Assembly (NCBI RefSeq): GCF_024758505.1
Contig: NZ_CP077970.1
Coordinates: forward strand, 1,612,001-1,676,000
Direction: 5' to 3'
From: Bradyrhizobium arachidis
GTDB lineage: Bacteria > Pseudomonadota > Alphaproteobacteria > Rhizobiales > Xanthobacteraceae
Length of the DNA: 64,000 nucleotides
Under the pieces are notes generated by a model. The model did not search any database, had not been told where the DNA came from, and saw only the letters and a program-made list of their open reading frames with translations. Each line of letters starts with the position of its first letter. Position 1 is the first letter of the stretch. A program made the translations under genes and the position numbers. Positions 9,410-18,423 of the stretch are shown in pieces.

Positions 9410-9624
9410 TCACACGGCATGGTTCCATGGCATAAGCGCGTCGATTTCGCTGCTCGGCCAGCCGTTGGCGATACGCTGAAGCGCTAGGCTGAGCCAGGCG
9501 AACGGATCGACGTTGTTCATTTTCGCCGTCTGCAGCAGCGTCGCGATGGTCGCCCAGGTTCGTCCGCCGCCGTCGCTGCCCGCGAAGAGGCTATTCTTTC
9601 TTGTAATTGTCTGTGGTCTGATGG
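9410..9624 (-). pseudogene. 3' end of element C tnpC
   Basis: This is the C-terminal part of the transposase that begins at 13840. It reads IRPQTITRKNSLFAGSDGGG, then WATIATLLQTAKMNNVDPFAWL, and ends in DALMPWNHAV at the stop at 9410. The piece is joined to 12456 when element D and one copy of its target site are removed. Confidence 0.88.
9617..9624. repeat. 8-bp target duplication, low-coordinate copy of element D
   Basis: TCTGATGG, repeated exactly at 12456-12463. It lies inside the tnpC of element C, in the codons for AIR. Confidence 0.9.
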
Positions 9625-9659
9625 GTACGCATCCGGCGTAGGCCAGCAGGCTGGTTGGA

Positions 9660-9911
9660 TCATTCCCGTTGCCATCGCGTGAGCAGCTTGGGGTTTTCTT
9701 TGTAGAACCTGACGAGCTCGATCAGGTTTTCGATGCCAAAGTCGGTGAACGCCTGAACACCATCTTCGCCGACGCCATAGACCCAGATCAGGCCGTCCTC
9801 GATCTCCATTTCGATGGCAATGTCGCGCAGCCAGTCTTCGTCTTCAGCGAGGTCCTTTGCGACCTGGGTAATGGTGGTGACGTAATGAACCTTGTTGACG
9901 TGCGTGGTCAT
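9660..9911 (-). CDS. small accessory protein of IS66 element D
   Basis: An 83-aa acidic protein ([13 protein letters not shown], then [20 protein letters not shown], then [19 protein letters not shown]). Its ATG at 9911 overlaps the tnpC stop as ATGA, so translation is coupled to the transposase. I recall similar small proteins next to IS66 transposases in rhizobia, but no function is known to me. A longer frame from 9947 is less likely because of the ATGA overlap. It could modulate transposition or be a passenger. Confidence 0.75.
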   Translation of the reverse strand: MTTHVNKVHYVTTITQVAKDLAEDEDWLRDIAIEMEIEDGLIWVYGVGEDGVQAFTDFGIENLIELVRFYKENPKLLTRWQRE

Positions 9912-11557
9912 GCCGCTCGAGCGGAGAACGCTGATGCCGGCGTCCAATTCCAGGGCAGAAGCTCGTCCAGCCGATGAGCTGGGTGGGCGGCGATACGGGC
10001 AAGGATATCCGTGAGCCAGGCCTGTGGATCGACGCCATTCATTTTGGCCGTGACGATCAAGCTATACATGGAAGCCGCGCGCCGTCCGCCGCGATCAGAG
10101 CCGCAGAACAACCAGGATTTTCGCCCAAGAGCGATGCCTCGCAAGCCTCTTTCGGCGGCATTGTTGGAGAGGCAAACCCGCCCGTCCTCCAGGAAGAGAA
10201 TGAAGCTCGCCCATCGCTTCAGGATGTAGTTGAACGCCTTGGCCAGGTCGTGTCCACGGGACAGCTTGGCGAGCTGCTCCCGCATATAGACCTGAAGGTC
10301 CTCGACCAGAGGCCGGCCCAGCGTCTGTCGCACCTCCAGACGCCCTTCGGGGCTCCTGCCATTGATGGAGCGCTCGATCTCGAACAGCGCATCGATCCGC
10401 CGCACGACCTCGACCGCGATGGGCGAGAGCGGGATCTCCTTCTTGTCGGTGGCCTTGCGACGCGCATTCTCTTCGATATCGGCCATGGCGAAGAATGGGC
10501 GCCGCGCATGGACCCAACACGCCGCTTCCCGGATCGGTCCAGGGTGGCGTCCCGCCAGATAGAGCTGGTTGTACCCGTCATAGGCGTCGGCCTGCAGGAT
10601 GCCGGCATACCCCGCCAGATGCGCCTGGGGATGCTCGCCCCTACGGTTGCGGGAGTAGTAGAACGTCGCCGCCGGCGGCCCGGCGCCACCAAACGGCCGA
10701 TCGTCCCGGACGTAGATCCAGCAGCGTGCCGTATCGGTCTTGCCCTTGGCCAGCACCGGCACCGTCGTATCATCGGCATGCAGGCGCTCGGCCGCCATGA
10801 CATGGGCTTCGACCAGGCGCAGCAGGGGATCCAGCGACGCATTGACCGATCCCACGGCGTCCGCCATGGTCGACAGCGAGATCGGCACACCTTCCAGGGC
10901 GTAGCGCTCAGCCTGGCGGTTTAAAGGCTGATGTTGGCCGAACTTCTCGAACATGATCATGGCCAACAGGCTCGGGCCGGCCCATCCCCGTGCGACGGCA
11001 TGGAATGGCGCCGGGGCCTGGCTGATCTTCTCGCAGTCGCGGCAGGAGAACTTCTCCCGCACCGTCTCGATCACCTTCCACTGGCGCGGTACCACTTCCA
11101 GTGTCCTCGTCACGTCCTCGCCGAGCTTGCGCAGACGATTGCCGCCACAGCACTCGCAGGCCGTCGGCGGCTCGATCACCACTCGTTCGTGCGGTAAATG
11201 CTCGGGGAAGGTCTGGCGTTCGCCGCGCTTGCGCGTAAATCCGCGCACCGTCGTCGCCTTGGCCACAGCGCGCTCCGCCGCCAGCTCGCCTTCAGTGGCG
11301 TCACTTTCCAACTCTTCGAACGTCAAGGCCAACTGCTCGATCAGGCGCGACGAACGCTCCGACCGCTGGCCGTAGATCTGATGCTTTAGCTTGGCAATTT
11401 GCAGCTTCTGCTGGGCAATCAGCGCTTCGTCCTCAGACGCCTTCGCGCGGGCGACCGCAAGTTCAGCTGCGATCTCCAAACCCTTCGCGCGCTCGGCTGC
11501 CAGCGCCGCTTTCAGGGCGGCAATGTCATCCGGAACAGCGTCACGCTCTGCATCCAT
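9908..11557 (-). CDS. tnpC: IS66 transposase TnpC of element D
   Basis: A 549-aa full-length DDE transposase. The start at 11557 ([16 protein letters not shown]) is preferred over the open frame from 11608. Visible features are an N-terminal coiled coil, the zinc motif CECCGGNRL, and candidate catalytic residues in [21 protein letters not shown] and [11 protein letters not shown]. The ending LDELLPWNW is typical. No lesion is seen. It differs from the transposase of element B and belongs to another IS66 lineage, the same as outer element A. Confidence 0.92.
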   Translation of the reverse strand: MDAERDAVPDDIAALKAALAAERAKGLEIAAELAVARAKASEDEALIAQQKLQIAKLKHQIYGQRSERSSRLIEQLALTFEELESDATEGELAAERAVAKATTVRGFTRKRGERQTFPEHLPHERVVIEPPTACECCGGNRLRKLGEDVTRTLEVVPRQWKVIETVREKFSCRDCEKISQAPAPFHAVARGWAGPSLLAMIMFEKFGQHQPLNRQAERYALEGVPISLSTMADAVGSVNASLDPLLRLVEAHVMAAERLHADDTTVPVLAKGKTDTARCWIYVRDDRPFGGAGPPAATFYYSRNRRGEHPQAHLAGYAGILQADAYDGYNQLYLAGRHPGPIREAACWVHARRPFFAMADIEENARRKATDKKEIPLSPIAVEVVRRIDALFEIERSINGRSPEGRLEVRQTLGRPLVEDLQVYMREQLAKLSRGHDLAKAFNYILKRWASFILFLEDGRVCLSNNAAERGLRGIALGRKSWLFCGSDRGGRRAASMYSLIVTAKMNGVDPQAWLTDILARIAAHPAHRLDELLPWNWTPASAFSARAA

Positions 11558-11627
11558 GCGACACAATGAATCACAGATTGGAAGCGTTGGGACTTCCCAA
11601 AAATGCAAAATCTGCTGGATTTTGTGC

Positions 11628-11976
11628 TCAACCCGCGCTTCTCGGTCGCCAGCTCAGTTGTGGATTCCGCCAGTCGATCCCTTCCAGCATATAGGCCATC
11701 TGCGCCGCTGAGATCGATACCGCGCCGTCCGACGCCGAAGGCCAGATGAACTTGCCTCGGTCCAGGCGCTTGGCATAGAGCGACATGCCCAACCCATCAT
11801 GCCAAAGAATCTTGACCAGATCGCCGTTGCGGCCCCCGGAAGATGTAGAGATCGCCGGCATGGGGATCGCGCTTCAGGCTCTCCTGAACCGTAAGCGCCA
11901 GGCTTCGCATGCCGCGGCGCATATCGGTATGGCCGGTCGCGATCCAGACTCTGACGCCGCTCGGAATCGGAATCAT
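11628..11976 (-). pseudogene. tnpB: IS66 tnpB of element D, one-base frameshift
   Basis: The start ATG at 11976 overlaps the tnpA stop (ATGA). The first part reads VRVWIATGHTDMRRGMRSLAL and GDLYIFRG; the second, in another frame, reads RNGDLVKILWHDGLGMSLYAKRL to the stop at 11628. One extra G in the G-run at about 11836-11841 explains the shift. This could be a real mutation, a sequencing error in a homopolymer, or a slippage site. Confidence 0.85.
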
Positions 11977-12368
11977 CGTCGTCGCAAGAGCTCAAGAACC
12001 TGCTGCAGCGCCTCAACGTCCACGTCACGGTCAACGCGAACACGACAGCCGCCCCCGAGCTCAATCTCGATGATTCCAGCCCTTGCACGCTGCGCAGGCG
12101 GTGAAGACGCCAGTTGTGGTGCGCCGCTCGAGATCGGAGCCGCTACAGGTGTGATCTCGACGGGAACAAGAGCAGGCGCAGCATCTCCGCCCAGTCGCCC
12201 CTGGCGCGCTTGTCGACGCCAGGTGAACAGCAGGCCATGAGCCACCCCGTGCCGGCGTGCCACCCCGCAGACCGTCTCGCCGGGCTGCAAGGTCTCTTCG
12301 ACAAGGCGGACCTTCTCGTCGTAACTCCATCGCCGCCGACGCTCGGCGCCCAACACATTGACCTGCAT
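11973..12368 (-). CDS. tnpA: IS66 TnpA of element D
   Basis: A 131-aa IS66 accessory protein with helix-turn-helix sequence RRRRWSYDEKVRLVEETL and GVARRHGVAHGLLFTWRRQ, and the typical end IIEIELGGGCRVRVDRDVD. Its stop overlaps the start of tnpB. Complete. Confidence 0.9.
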   Translation of the reverse strand: MQVNVLGAERRRRWSYDEKVRLVEETLQPGETVCGVARRHGVAHGLLFTWRRQARQGRLGGDAAPALVPVEITPVAAPISSGAPQLASSPPAQRARAGIIEIELGGGCRVRVDRDVDVEALQQVLELLRRR

Positions 12369-12455
12369 TCCCGACGTGACCTTAAAGCTAGACTTAAGGT
12401 CAAATCCTCAGGCCGCCTCGCAAACTACACAAGGCGGCCTTCGCCGGAGAGATAC

Positions 12456-12463
12456 TCTGATGG
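12456..12463. repeat. 8-bp target duplication, high-coordinate copy of element D
   Basis: TCTGATGG, identical to 9617-9624. It marks the boundary of element D at 12455. Confidence 0.9.
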
Positions 12464-13840
12464 CGCGCTCGACGATGTTGGAGTCGAGCTCAATGCGGCC
12501 GTCGGTGAGGAAGCGTTCGAAGAGGGGGCGGCGCGAGACGGCATAGCGTATTGCCTCGGCCAGTTTTGATTTGCCGGAGATCCGCCGCAAGGTCTGCTGC
12601 CAGAGATCGAAGAGATCTGCGACGACCGCTGCGGAGGCTTGCTGGCGCGCGGCAACGCGTGCGTCGGGGCTTTGGCCACGCACGGTCTTCTCGACTTGCC
12701 AGAGCTTTGCCATCCGTTCGACCGTGGTCGTTGCCACTTTCGAGCTTCCTGCAACATGCAGCTCGTAGAACTTGCGCCTGCTGTGTGACCAGCAGCCGGC
12801 CAACGTGATGCCATCATTGCCGCGATCGGGTCGCGCCAACTTGTTATAGGCGGCGTATCCATCAACCTGCAGGATGCCGCGATAACCATTGAGATGCCGG
12901 ACCGCGCATTCGCCGGAGCGGCTGTCTTCGAAGCGATACGCCACCATCGGCGGACCGCCGCGGCCAAAGGTTCGGTCATCTCGGGCATAGGCCCATAAGT
13001 AGGCCGTCTTCGTCGATCCGGAGCCGGGAGCGAGAGTCGGCAAGGTGGTTTCGTCGGCAAAGATCCGATCCGCCTTCTTGACCTCGCTGAAGATGTAGTC
13101 GGCCACGATCTCAAGCTCAAAGCCGAGCTTGCCCATCCACTGCGCCATCAGCTGGCGGTCAAGTTCGACTTGGTCCCGGGCGTAGATGGCTTCCTGCCGA
13201 TAGAGCGGCTGCCATCGGCGTACTTGGAGACGGCGATCTGGGCCAGAAGGGCTTCGGTCGGAATGCCACCCTCGATGATGTGGGCTGGGGCCGGCGCCTG
13301 GATCACGCCGTCCTCGTTCTTGAAGGCATACTTGGGACGGCGCGTGACGATGACGCGGAACTTGGCGGGCTCCACATCCAGACGCTCCGACACGTCCTCG
13401 CCGATCAGCACTTTCTGCTTGTCGGCATGCTCAGCCAACGCTTCCGGCTCAATGACAACCTCGATCCGTTCCAGATGGGACGCAAAGCCCTTGCGCCGAC
13501 GAGGTGCGCGTTTGCCATCCGCACGCTCGCAGCCCTTGTTGACCTGTGCCCTGATCGCAGCAATGCCGGTCTCGATCTCCTCGAAGGCAAAGGCCTGCTG
13601 TTCGTCATCGATGCTCGCAGAGCCGAGCTTCTCCGATCGTCGGCCGAACCGGGCGCGGTCAAAGGCCTTCAGGATCTGCGTCAGCCGCGCGATGCGCGCA
13701 TCGGCATCGGCGTTGTGGGCCTTGAGATCGTCGACCTCGCTCTCCAGCGCATCGACACGGGCCGCCTTCTCGGCCATGGCAAACACCATGGCCTTCAGCG
13801 TCTCCACGTCATTGGGGAGGTCGAGATTCGGCGGCGTCAT
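12456..13840 (-). pseudogene. 5' part of element C tnpC, frameshifted and interrupted
   Basis: The N-terminal and central parts of an IS66 transposase, starting MTPPNLDLPNDVETLK. A coiled coil is followed by FGRRSEKLG and VIVTRRPKYAF. The frame is lost at about 13205 after KYADG, where one base is missing, and resumes as QLMAQWMGKLGFELEIV. It continues through DETTLPTL, QVDGYAAYNKL and LDSNIVERAIR, where element D interrupts it. The C-terminus is at 9410-9624. Confidence 0.88.
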
Positions 13841-13914
13841 TGACCCGACCAGAGCACATTTTGCTCCGGTTCTCTCACCCTTTCAGGCCGTTGATTCACT
13901 TCGCCGCAGCGCTT

Positions 13915-14248
13915 TTACCCAACAATCTCCGGCGGCTTGACCGGCATAGCCCGGACCCGCTTCCAGTCCATCCCATCCACCAGTGCCATCAACTGCGCGG
14001 AGGTGAGCTGCACCCGGTGATGCCCGATCCGCGGCCAGCTTTTCAAGACGTTTCAAATAGAGGCACACGCCGGAGCCATCCCACCATACGATCTTGATTC
14101 GGTCGGCTCTTTTGGCCCGGAACACGTAAAGCGCGCCGTCGAACGGATCTGAGCCGGCATCGCGCACAAGCGCAACAAGGCCATCGATGCCCTTGCGGAA
14201 GTCGACCGGATGACTGGCGAGGAACACCTTCACACCGGAGGGGATCAT
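13915..14248 (-). pseudogene. IS66 tnpB of element C, frameshifted
   Basis: Starts at 14248 overlapping the tnpA stop (ATGA) with MIPSGVKVFLASHPVDFRKG. After YLKRLEK a few bases are missing (about 14045) and the rest continues in another frame: WPRIGHHRVQLTSAQLMAL, DGMDWKRVR, then a stop at 13915. Confidence 0.82.
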
Positions 14249-14628
14249 GCCGAACGGACCGCCCGGATCACCCGCTGCAAATGCGCCTCGTCGACATCGA
14301 CGCCGGCGCGCACGACCACCTTGCCAATGGCAATCTCGATTACTGAGCCTGCCACAGGAGCCACCACACCCTCGCAACTAGAGTGCCGCAAGCGATAATC
14401 CTGCTCGGCCCGAGCATCACGGCGCCAGGCGAAGAGCTGCGACGGGTGAATGCCGATCCGATGGGCGATCGCCGATACGCTCGCGCCAGGCTCCAGCGCC
14501 TCTGTCACAACTTGCGCCTTGAACTCGTCCGACCAGCGGCGGCGAAGCTGCCGCGGCGCTCCCTCAAGACGCTCGGCGACCGCTTCAATCATGTGGAAGG
14601 TTCTAGTTCCAGAACTAGTCGCAGACAT
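14245..14628 (-). CDS. tnpA: IS66 TnpA of element C
   Basis: A 127-aa TnpA-type protein: RQLRRRWSDEFKAQVVTEAL, ASVSAIAHRIGIHPSQLFAWRRD, and ending VDVDEAHLQRVIRAVRSA. The start could be 14628 or the internal ATG at 14592 (MIEAV). The open frame is intact although the rest of the element is dead. Confidence 0.85.
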   Translation of the reverse strand: MSATSSGTRTFHMIEAVAERLEGAPRQLRRRWSDEFKAQVVTEALEPGASVSAIAHRIGIHPSQLFAWRRDARAEQDYRLRHSSCEGVVAPVAGSVIEIAIGKVVVRAGVDVDEAHLQRVIRAVRSA

Positions 14629-14712
14629 AGAAGCTCACATCGGCTCATAAACTCAGCAGCCCATAGCTGATCGCTCACCCATTCCGCCAGATGGGGGCTC
14701 TTTGCCGCTTAC

Positions 14713-15058
14713 TATCGTCGAGCAGCGGCTTGCTTCTCTCCTTGTGCACGGCACGCCGCTCGTCGGCGATGGGAGGATCTGCCTCAGCAATAACGCCGCT
14801 GAAAGAGCGTTACGCGGCATCGCGTTGGGGAGGCGCAACAGGACCTTCGCCGGCAGCCTGCGCGGCGCCGACCGCGCCGCCATCATGCTGACGATGATCA
14901 CGACCTGTCGCCTGAACGACGTCGATCCCAAGGCCTGGCTCGCCGACGTCCTAGCCCGTATCGCCGATCTTCCTGCGTCGCGTCTGCACGAACTGCTGCC
15001 CTGGGAATGGAAGCTTCTGCGCCAAGCCGGCAAGCCCGACGATCAGCAAGCCGCCTGA
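14713..15058 (+). pseudogene. 3' end of element A tnpC
   Basis: The C-terminal part of an IS66 transposase: [20 protein letters not shown], then IMLTMITTCRLNDVDPKAWL, then LHELLPWEWK and a stop at 15058. The right terminus of element A lies 78 bases downstream. The first 20 codons after the element C junction are less typical, pointing to a deletion. Confidence 0.8.
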
Positions 15059-15136
15059 CCTTCACCCCAACGCTGTCATACAGCTCGCCACGCCCGCGCG
15101 CATGCGTCAATAAGGCGGCCTTCGTCGTATGCGTAC

Positions 15137-15544
15137 TAAGCTTCTGCCAAACTCTGATTCTTAAGGGATGGTAACCTGAACTGTGTATGCGCTATCGTGT
15201 GTTGCCAATGGAGGATCTGGACCGCCCAGCAGCATGCGCGAGCAGTGGCCAGCGACGAGCCGGCTCATGCTCAACAGGCCTTCACTTTCGGGTAGCCCAG
15301 ATCCGGTGAGGAAGGTCCGCCATACTCCGCAGCATCGTTGGGCAGCAGCATCAGTCGCCCCCTCGACACTTGCTTGCAGTCTACGAGCACGTGGTGGGCT
15401 CGCGGCCCACAAGCCTGCGCCATAGCCACCATCCGCGTCGGGAGGCCCCGGAACGCGGATGTGGTGAGCGCCCTCAAGGCGACGTGCACATCTTGCGCAT
15501 AAGCGTCAAATTTCCCAGTGGCTGCCTATTTGCAGTCCACTACT
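15137..15544. other. stretch between IS66 nest and ABC ATPase gene
   Basis: No gene is supported. Overlapping reverse-strand frames at 15161-15489 have an amino-acid make-up like decayed coding sequence, but no family is recognisable. Confidence 0.35.
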
Positions 15545-16660
15545 TTATCGGATCGCAATAGAGTTGTCGTGAGACCAATCCACCCAGACCTCGTCGCCTC
15601 GCGCAAATGTCGGGCTGCCGTAGCCGCTATTGTTCAGGGAGGTCAGGCGGAGCGCTCCACTCGAGATCACGTATCTCACCGCTTGACCTACGAACACGAG
15701 ATCCTCGACGGTGCCTTGCATCCCGATGCCAGACTGCTGTTTGAACGGGGTCACTCGGAGGGACTCGGGGCGCACCATGATCTTCACGCGTGCCGCGATG
15801 CCGGCCTGGTTTTCTGCGGCCGCGCAGGAAACCCTCCAGCCCTCCGCCAGTTGGACGCAAGCGACGCTGTCAGTGATCTTCTCGACCGTGCCCGTAACGA
15901 TATTGGATTCACCGAGGAAGTCGGCCACGAACTCGTTCGCTGGCCGAAAATAGAGATCCCTTGGTGTGCCAACCTGTTCAATACGCGCGTGGTTCATCAC
16001 GCATATCCGGTCGGACATCGCCATGGCCTCTTCCTGGTCATGGGTCACGTAGATGATCGTGACGCCAAGCTCGTCATGGATCTTCTTGATCTCAAACTGC
16101 AGCTGGATTCGAAGCTTCTTGTCGAGTGCGCCGAGAGGCTCGTCCATTAGGACGAGCCGAGGTTCATATACGAGACAACGGGCAATCGATACGCGCTGCT
16201 GTTGTCCCCCTGACAGTTCCTTCGGCTTTCGCTCGGCAAAACCCGTCAAGCGAACGATCTCCAGAGCAGCCATGACACGCCGCTCAATATCCTGGCGGTT
16301 CACCTTGCGAATGCGCAAAGGAAAGGCAACGTTATCGAAGACCGTCATGTGCGGCATGAGTGCGTAGTTCTGGAAGACCATGCCGAGCCCGCGCTCCCGG
16401 GGCGGCACCCTGGTCACGTCCTGTCCGTCAATCAGGATTTGACCGCTCGTCGGGGTTACCATGCCCGAGATCATGTTCAGGAGGGTAGTCTTCCCCGAGC
16501 CGCTGGGGCCGAGAAGGGTGAGAAACTCGCCCCTGCCGATCGACAACCGGATGTCGTTTAGTGCAACGACGTTGCCGTAGTTCTTCATGACGTCGAGAAA
16601 CTGCACTGCAGGAACCGTCGGCGAATCCAACGCCGTTTTCATTCGCGACATCGTATCCAT
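15545..16660 (-). CDS. ABC transporter ATP-binding protein, spermidine/putrescine type
   Basis: A 371-aa PotA-like ATPase that powers import through a MetI-type permease at the inner membrane. It has Walker A GPSGSGKTT (about residue 53), the signature LSGGQQQR (about 148), Walker B RLVLMDEP, the H-loop YVTHDQEEAM, and a C-terminal TOBE-like regulatory domain (VKIMVRPESLRV). It is divergent from the permease genes at 16763 and 17597, and shares a 100-bp intergenic region with them that contains two copies of the candidate operator. It probably forms a transporter with them and with the binding proteins at 20617 and 25392. Confidence 0.92.
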   Translation of the reverse strand: MDTMSRMKTALDSPTVPAVQFLDVMKNYGNVVALNDIRLSIGRGEFLTLLGPSGSGKTTLLNMISGMVTPTSGQILIDGQDVTRVPPRERGLGMVFQNYALMPHMTVFDNVAFPLRIRKVNRQDIERRVMAALEIVRLTGFAERKPKELSGGQQQRVSIARCLVYEPRLVLMDEPLGALDKKLRIQLQFEIKKIHDELGVTIIYVTHDQEEAMAMSDRICVMNHARIEQVGTPRDLYFRPANEFVADFLGESNIVTGTVEKITDSVACVQLAEGWRVSCAAAENQAGIAARVKIMVRPESLRVTPFKQQSGIGMQGTVEDLVFVGQAVRYVISSGALRLTSLNNSGYGSPTFARGDEVWVDWSHDNSIAIR

Positions 16661-16708
16661 CTCAAACGCTTCCTCCGAATATCTTGTTTCGTAAACCGGA
16701 TAGTAGCA

Positions 16709-16743
16709 TATTGCATAACGATCGGCTATATTGCAATCCGATA
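16709..16743. promoter_or_regulatory. two candidate operators in the divergent ATPase/permease promoter region
   Basis: TATTGCATAACGATC (16709-16723) and TATTGCAATCCGATA (16729-16743) start 20 bp apart, two helical turns. They match the site upstream of the binding protein genes at 20597 and 25367. Their place between divergent genes suggests control of both. The likely binder is the IclR protein at 19656; this is inference. Confidence 0.6.
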
Positions 16744-16762
16744 TAGAAGGTTGGACGTGCGC

Positions 16763-17587
16763 ATGACGGACATCATAGGGCGCCGGGAACTTGTCGGTTT
16801 CCTAGGTCCCGTCACATCCCTAATGGCATTCGGGTTGCTGCTTCCGCTTGCTTTCATTACTTACAATAGCTTGGGAGGCGAACACCTTTCGCTCAAGGCG
16901 TATACCGAGCTTTTTAATAGCGCTCTCTTTCTTAAGGTCACCTGGACGACTATCCAGATATCCTTCTCCGCCGCGCTCCTGAGCGTCGTGCTTGCTTACC
17001 CAATCGCACTGCACCTTTCGAGGGTCTCTGACCGTTGGCGACCCTTATTCATGGTCCTCGTACTGCTTCCGTTCTGGACGAGCATCTTGGTGAAGAGCTA
17101 CTCGTTCGTGGTCGTGCTCGGCGAGCACGGTCTCGTCAATAACGGCCTCGTGGCTCTTGGCCTGCCGAGATTGCCGCTGATGTTTAATCGCGTCGGCGTG
17201 CTGGTCGGGATGACCAACTACTTGGTACCGTTTGTTGTCTTCCCCTTGCTGGCCAACTTGCTCGGCCAAAGCCTGGAGTTGCGAAGAGCTGCCGCCGTAA
17301 TGGGTGCCTCGGATCTCAGGATTTTCTGGCAAGTCACGTTTCCTTTGAGCCTGCCAGGCTTGCTCGCGGGCGGCATCATGTGCTTCGTCATTTCCCTCGG
17401 ATCTTTTGTCACGCCTGCGCTACTGGGCGGGCGTCACGACATGATGGTGGCGAATCTTATCGACTTCTACACGCGCGAGTCGCTCGACTGGTCGGTGGCT
17501 TCGGCAATCGCCGTACTGCTCTTTGCTGCCGGTGGCACGCTGTTATTGCTGCTAGGCAAGGTGCAGGGCAGCAAGTCGCTAATCTGA
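16763..17587 (+). CDS. ABC transporter permease, first subunit (PotB-like)
   Basis: About 274 aa with six hydrophobic segments and the EAA-type loop RRAAAVMGASDLRIFWQVTFP at about residue 178. It is a single MetI domain, unlike the fused permease at 4330. ATG 16763 is chosen over TTG 16751 because of the AGAAGG at 16745-16750; GTG 16757 is possible. It is followed 9 bases later by the second permease. Inner membrane. Confidence 0.88.
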   Translation: MTDIIGRRELVGFLGPVTSLMAFGLLLPLAFITYNSLGGEHLSLKAYTELFNSALFLKVTWTTIQISFSAALLSVVLAYPIALHLSRVSDRWRPLFMVLVLLPFWTSILVKSYSFVVVLGEHGLVNNGLVALGLPRLPLMFNRVGVLVGMTNYLVPFVVFPLLANLLGQSLELRRAAAVMGASDLRIFWQVTFPLSLPGLLAGGIMCFVISLGSFVTPALLGGRHDMMVANLIDFYTRESLDWSVASAIAVLLFAAGGTLLLLLGKVQGSKSLI

Positions 17588-17596
17588 GGTGAATCC

Positions 17597-18406
17597 ATGG
17601 ATCGTGTTGCAAAGGACGGTGCATTTGCCCAGGGCGCAATCGTGATTGCCCTGGCAACATTGCTTTACCTGTATTTGCTATTTCCGATCTTGATTATCGC
17701 GCCAATGTCATTCGGAAACCGGGTTGAGCTGGTCTTTCCCCCGGCTCACTACAGCCTCGACTTGTACCGCGACTATTTCGGGTCCCAGGACTGGTTGCTC
17801 GTCACCTATCGTAGTGCACGTATCGCAGTCCTTGCTTCGATGATTGCGATGCTTGCCGGCGTGCCAGGTGCCTATGCCTTGGCGCGAACGGAATTCCCTG
17901 GCAAGCGTATTCTCGTGCTGTTTATCATGAGTCCAATGCTCGTGCCGCTCGTGGTGATTTCGCTCGGACTGTACCTGTACTACCTGCGGATATCGCTTTC
18001 AGGGACGGTGACGGGACTGGTTCTTGCTCACGCGATGTACTCCGTTCCATTCGTGGTGTTAACGGTGAGGGCCGGGATCGAGCAGCTCGACGAGAGGCTC
18101 GAACGCGCCGCTGTCATCATGGGGGCGAGGTATTTCCGGGTCTTTCGCGAGGTTGTCCTGCCCCAGCTTTCGCCGTCGCTGGTATCGGCAGCCTTGTTTG
18201 CCTTCCTCATGTCTTTTGACGAGGTCGTCATTGCCTGGTTCATCACGGGCCCGACTACGATGACCCTGCCGGTCAAGATGTATTCGAGCATCAGATGGGA
18301 GAGTGCCCCGGTACTCGCGGCCATCGCAACGATCCTGACCGTGCTTTCGATCGTGATTTCTCTTGTTGGAGTCGCATTGACGCGCAGTCGCGCGGCACCA
18401 AAGTAG
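17597..18406 (+). CDS. ABC transporter permease, second subunit (PotC-like)
   Basis: A 269-aa permease with six predicted membrane helices and the EAA-type loop ERAAVIMGARYFRVFREVVLP at about residue 170. It pairs with the preceding permease to form the channel. The gene starts 9 bases after the stop of its partner, with GAGGTG as ribosome binding site, and is followed within 20 bases by the unknown gene at 18424, so one operon is likely. Confidence 0.9.
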   Translation: MDRVAKDGAFAQGAIVIALATLLYLYLLFPILIIAPMSFGNRVELVFPPAHYSLDLYRDYFGSQDWLLVTYRSARIAVLASMIAMLAGVPGAYALARTEFPGKRILVLFIMSPMLVPLVVISLGLYLYYLRISLSGTVTGLVLAHAMYSVPFVVLTVRAGIEQLDERLERAAVIMGARYFRVFREVVLPQLSPSLVSAALFAFLMSFDEVVIAWFITGPTTMTLPVKMYSSIRWESAPVLAAIATILTVLSIVISLVGVALTRSRAAPK

Positions 18407-18423
18407 CTCTCTTACCACAAAAA

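Larger units (their letters stand above)
9625..12455 (-). mobile_element. IS66-family element D (innermost)
   Basis: A 2831-bp element with matching termini (GTACGCATCCGGCGTAGGCC at 9625; on the other strand GTATCTCTCCGGCGAAGGCC at 12455) and an exact 8-bp target duplication. Reverse-strand gene order is tnpA, tnpB, tnpC and a small extra gene, each start overlapping or close to the previous stop. Only tnpB shows a lesion. Being innermost and cleanly flanked, it inserted after element C. Confidence 0.92.
9389..14712 (-). mobile_element. IS66-family element C, split by element D
   Basis: Ends are GTAAGCGGCAAGCTGCGG at 9389 and, on the other strand, GTAAGCGGCAAAGAGCCC at 14712. Subtracting element D and one target copy gives about 2485 bp, the usual IS66 size. 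Reading on the reverse strand it carries tnpA (14628), tnpB (14248) and tnpC (13840). tnpB and tnpC are frameshifted, and tnpC is cut by element D. The flanking octamers (AGTCGTCC and TATCGTCG) match at only five positions, so no clean target duplication remains. Confidence 0.85.
6359..15136 (+). mobile_element. IS66-family element A (outer, gutted)
   Basis: The remains of an IS66 element that hosts three other IS66 elements. Its left end at 6359 (GTACGCATCCGGTGTAGG) and right end at 15136 (reverse complement starts GTACGCATACGACGAAGGCC) match each other and the termini of element D. What is left of A is 6359-6426, 9309-9388 with a possible tnpA start (ATG at 9337), and the tnpC 3' end at 14713-15058. 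Most of tnpA, all of tnpB and most of tnpC are missing, so insertion of element C was accompanied by a deletion. The 8 bases flanking A (GCAAGAAC and TAAGCTTC) do not match, so no target duplication is preserved. Confidence 0.7.

Noticed and set aside
9974..10924. 316-codon forward frame
   Set aside because: Antisense of the element D transposase; no family resemblance.
13170..13940. 256-codon forward frame
   Set aside because: Antisense of the element C transposase gene, Ser/Arg-rich shadow.
15137..15544. small regulator gene on the reverse strand
   Set aside because: Overlapping frames without a recognisable domain or good start.
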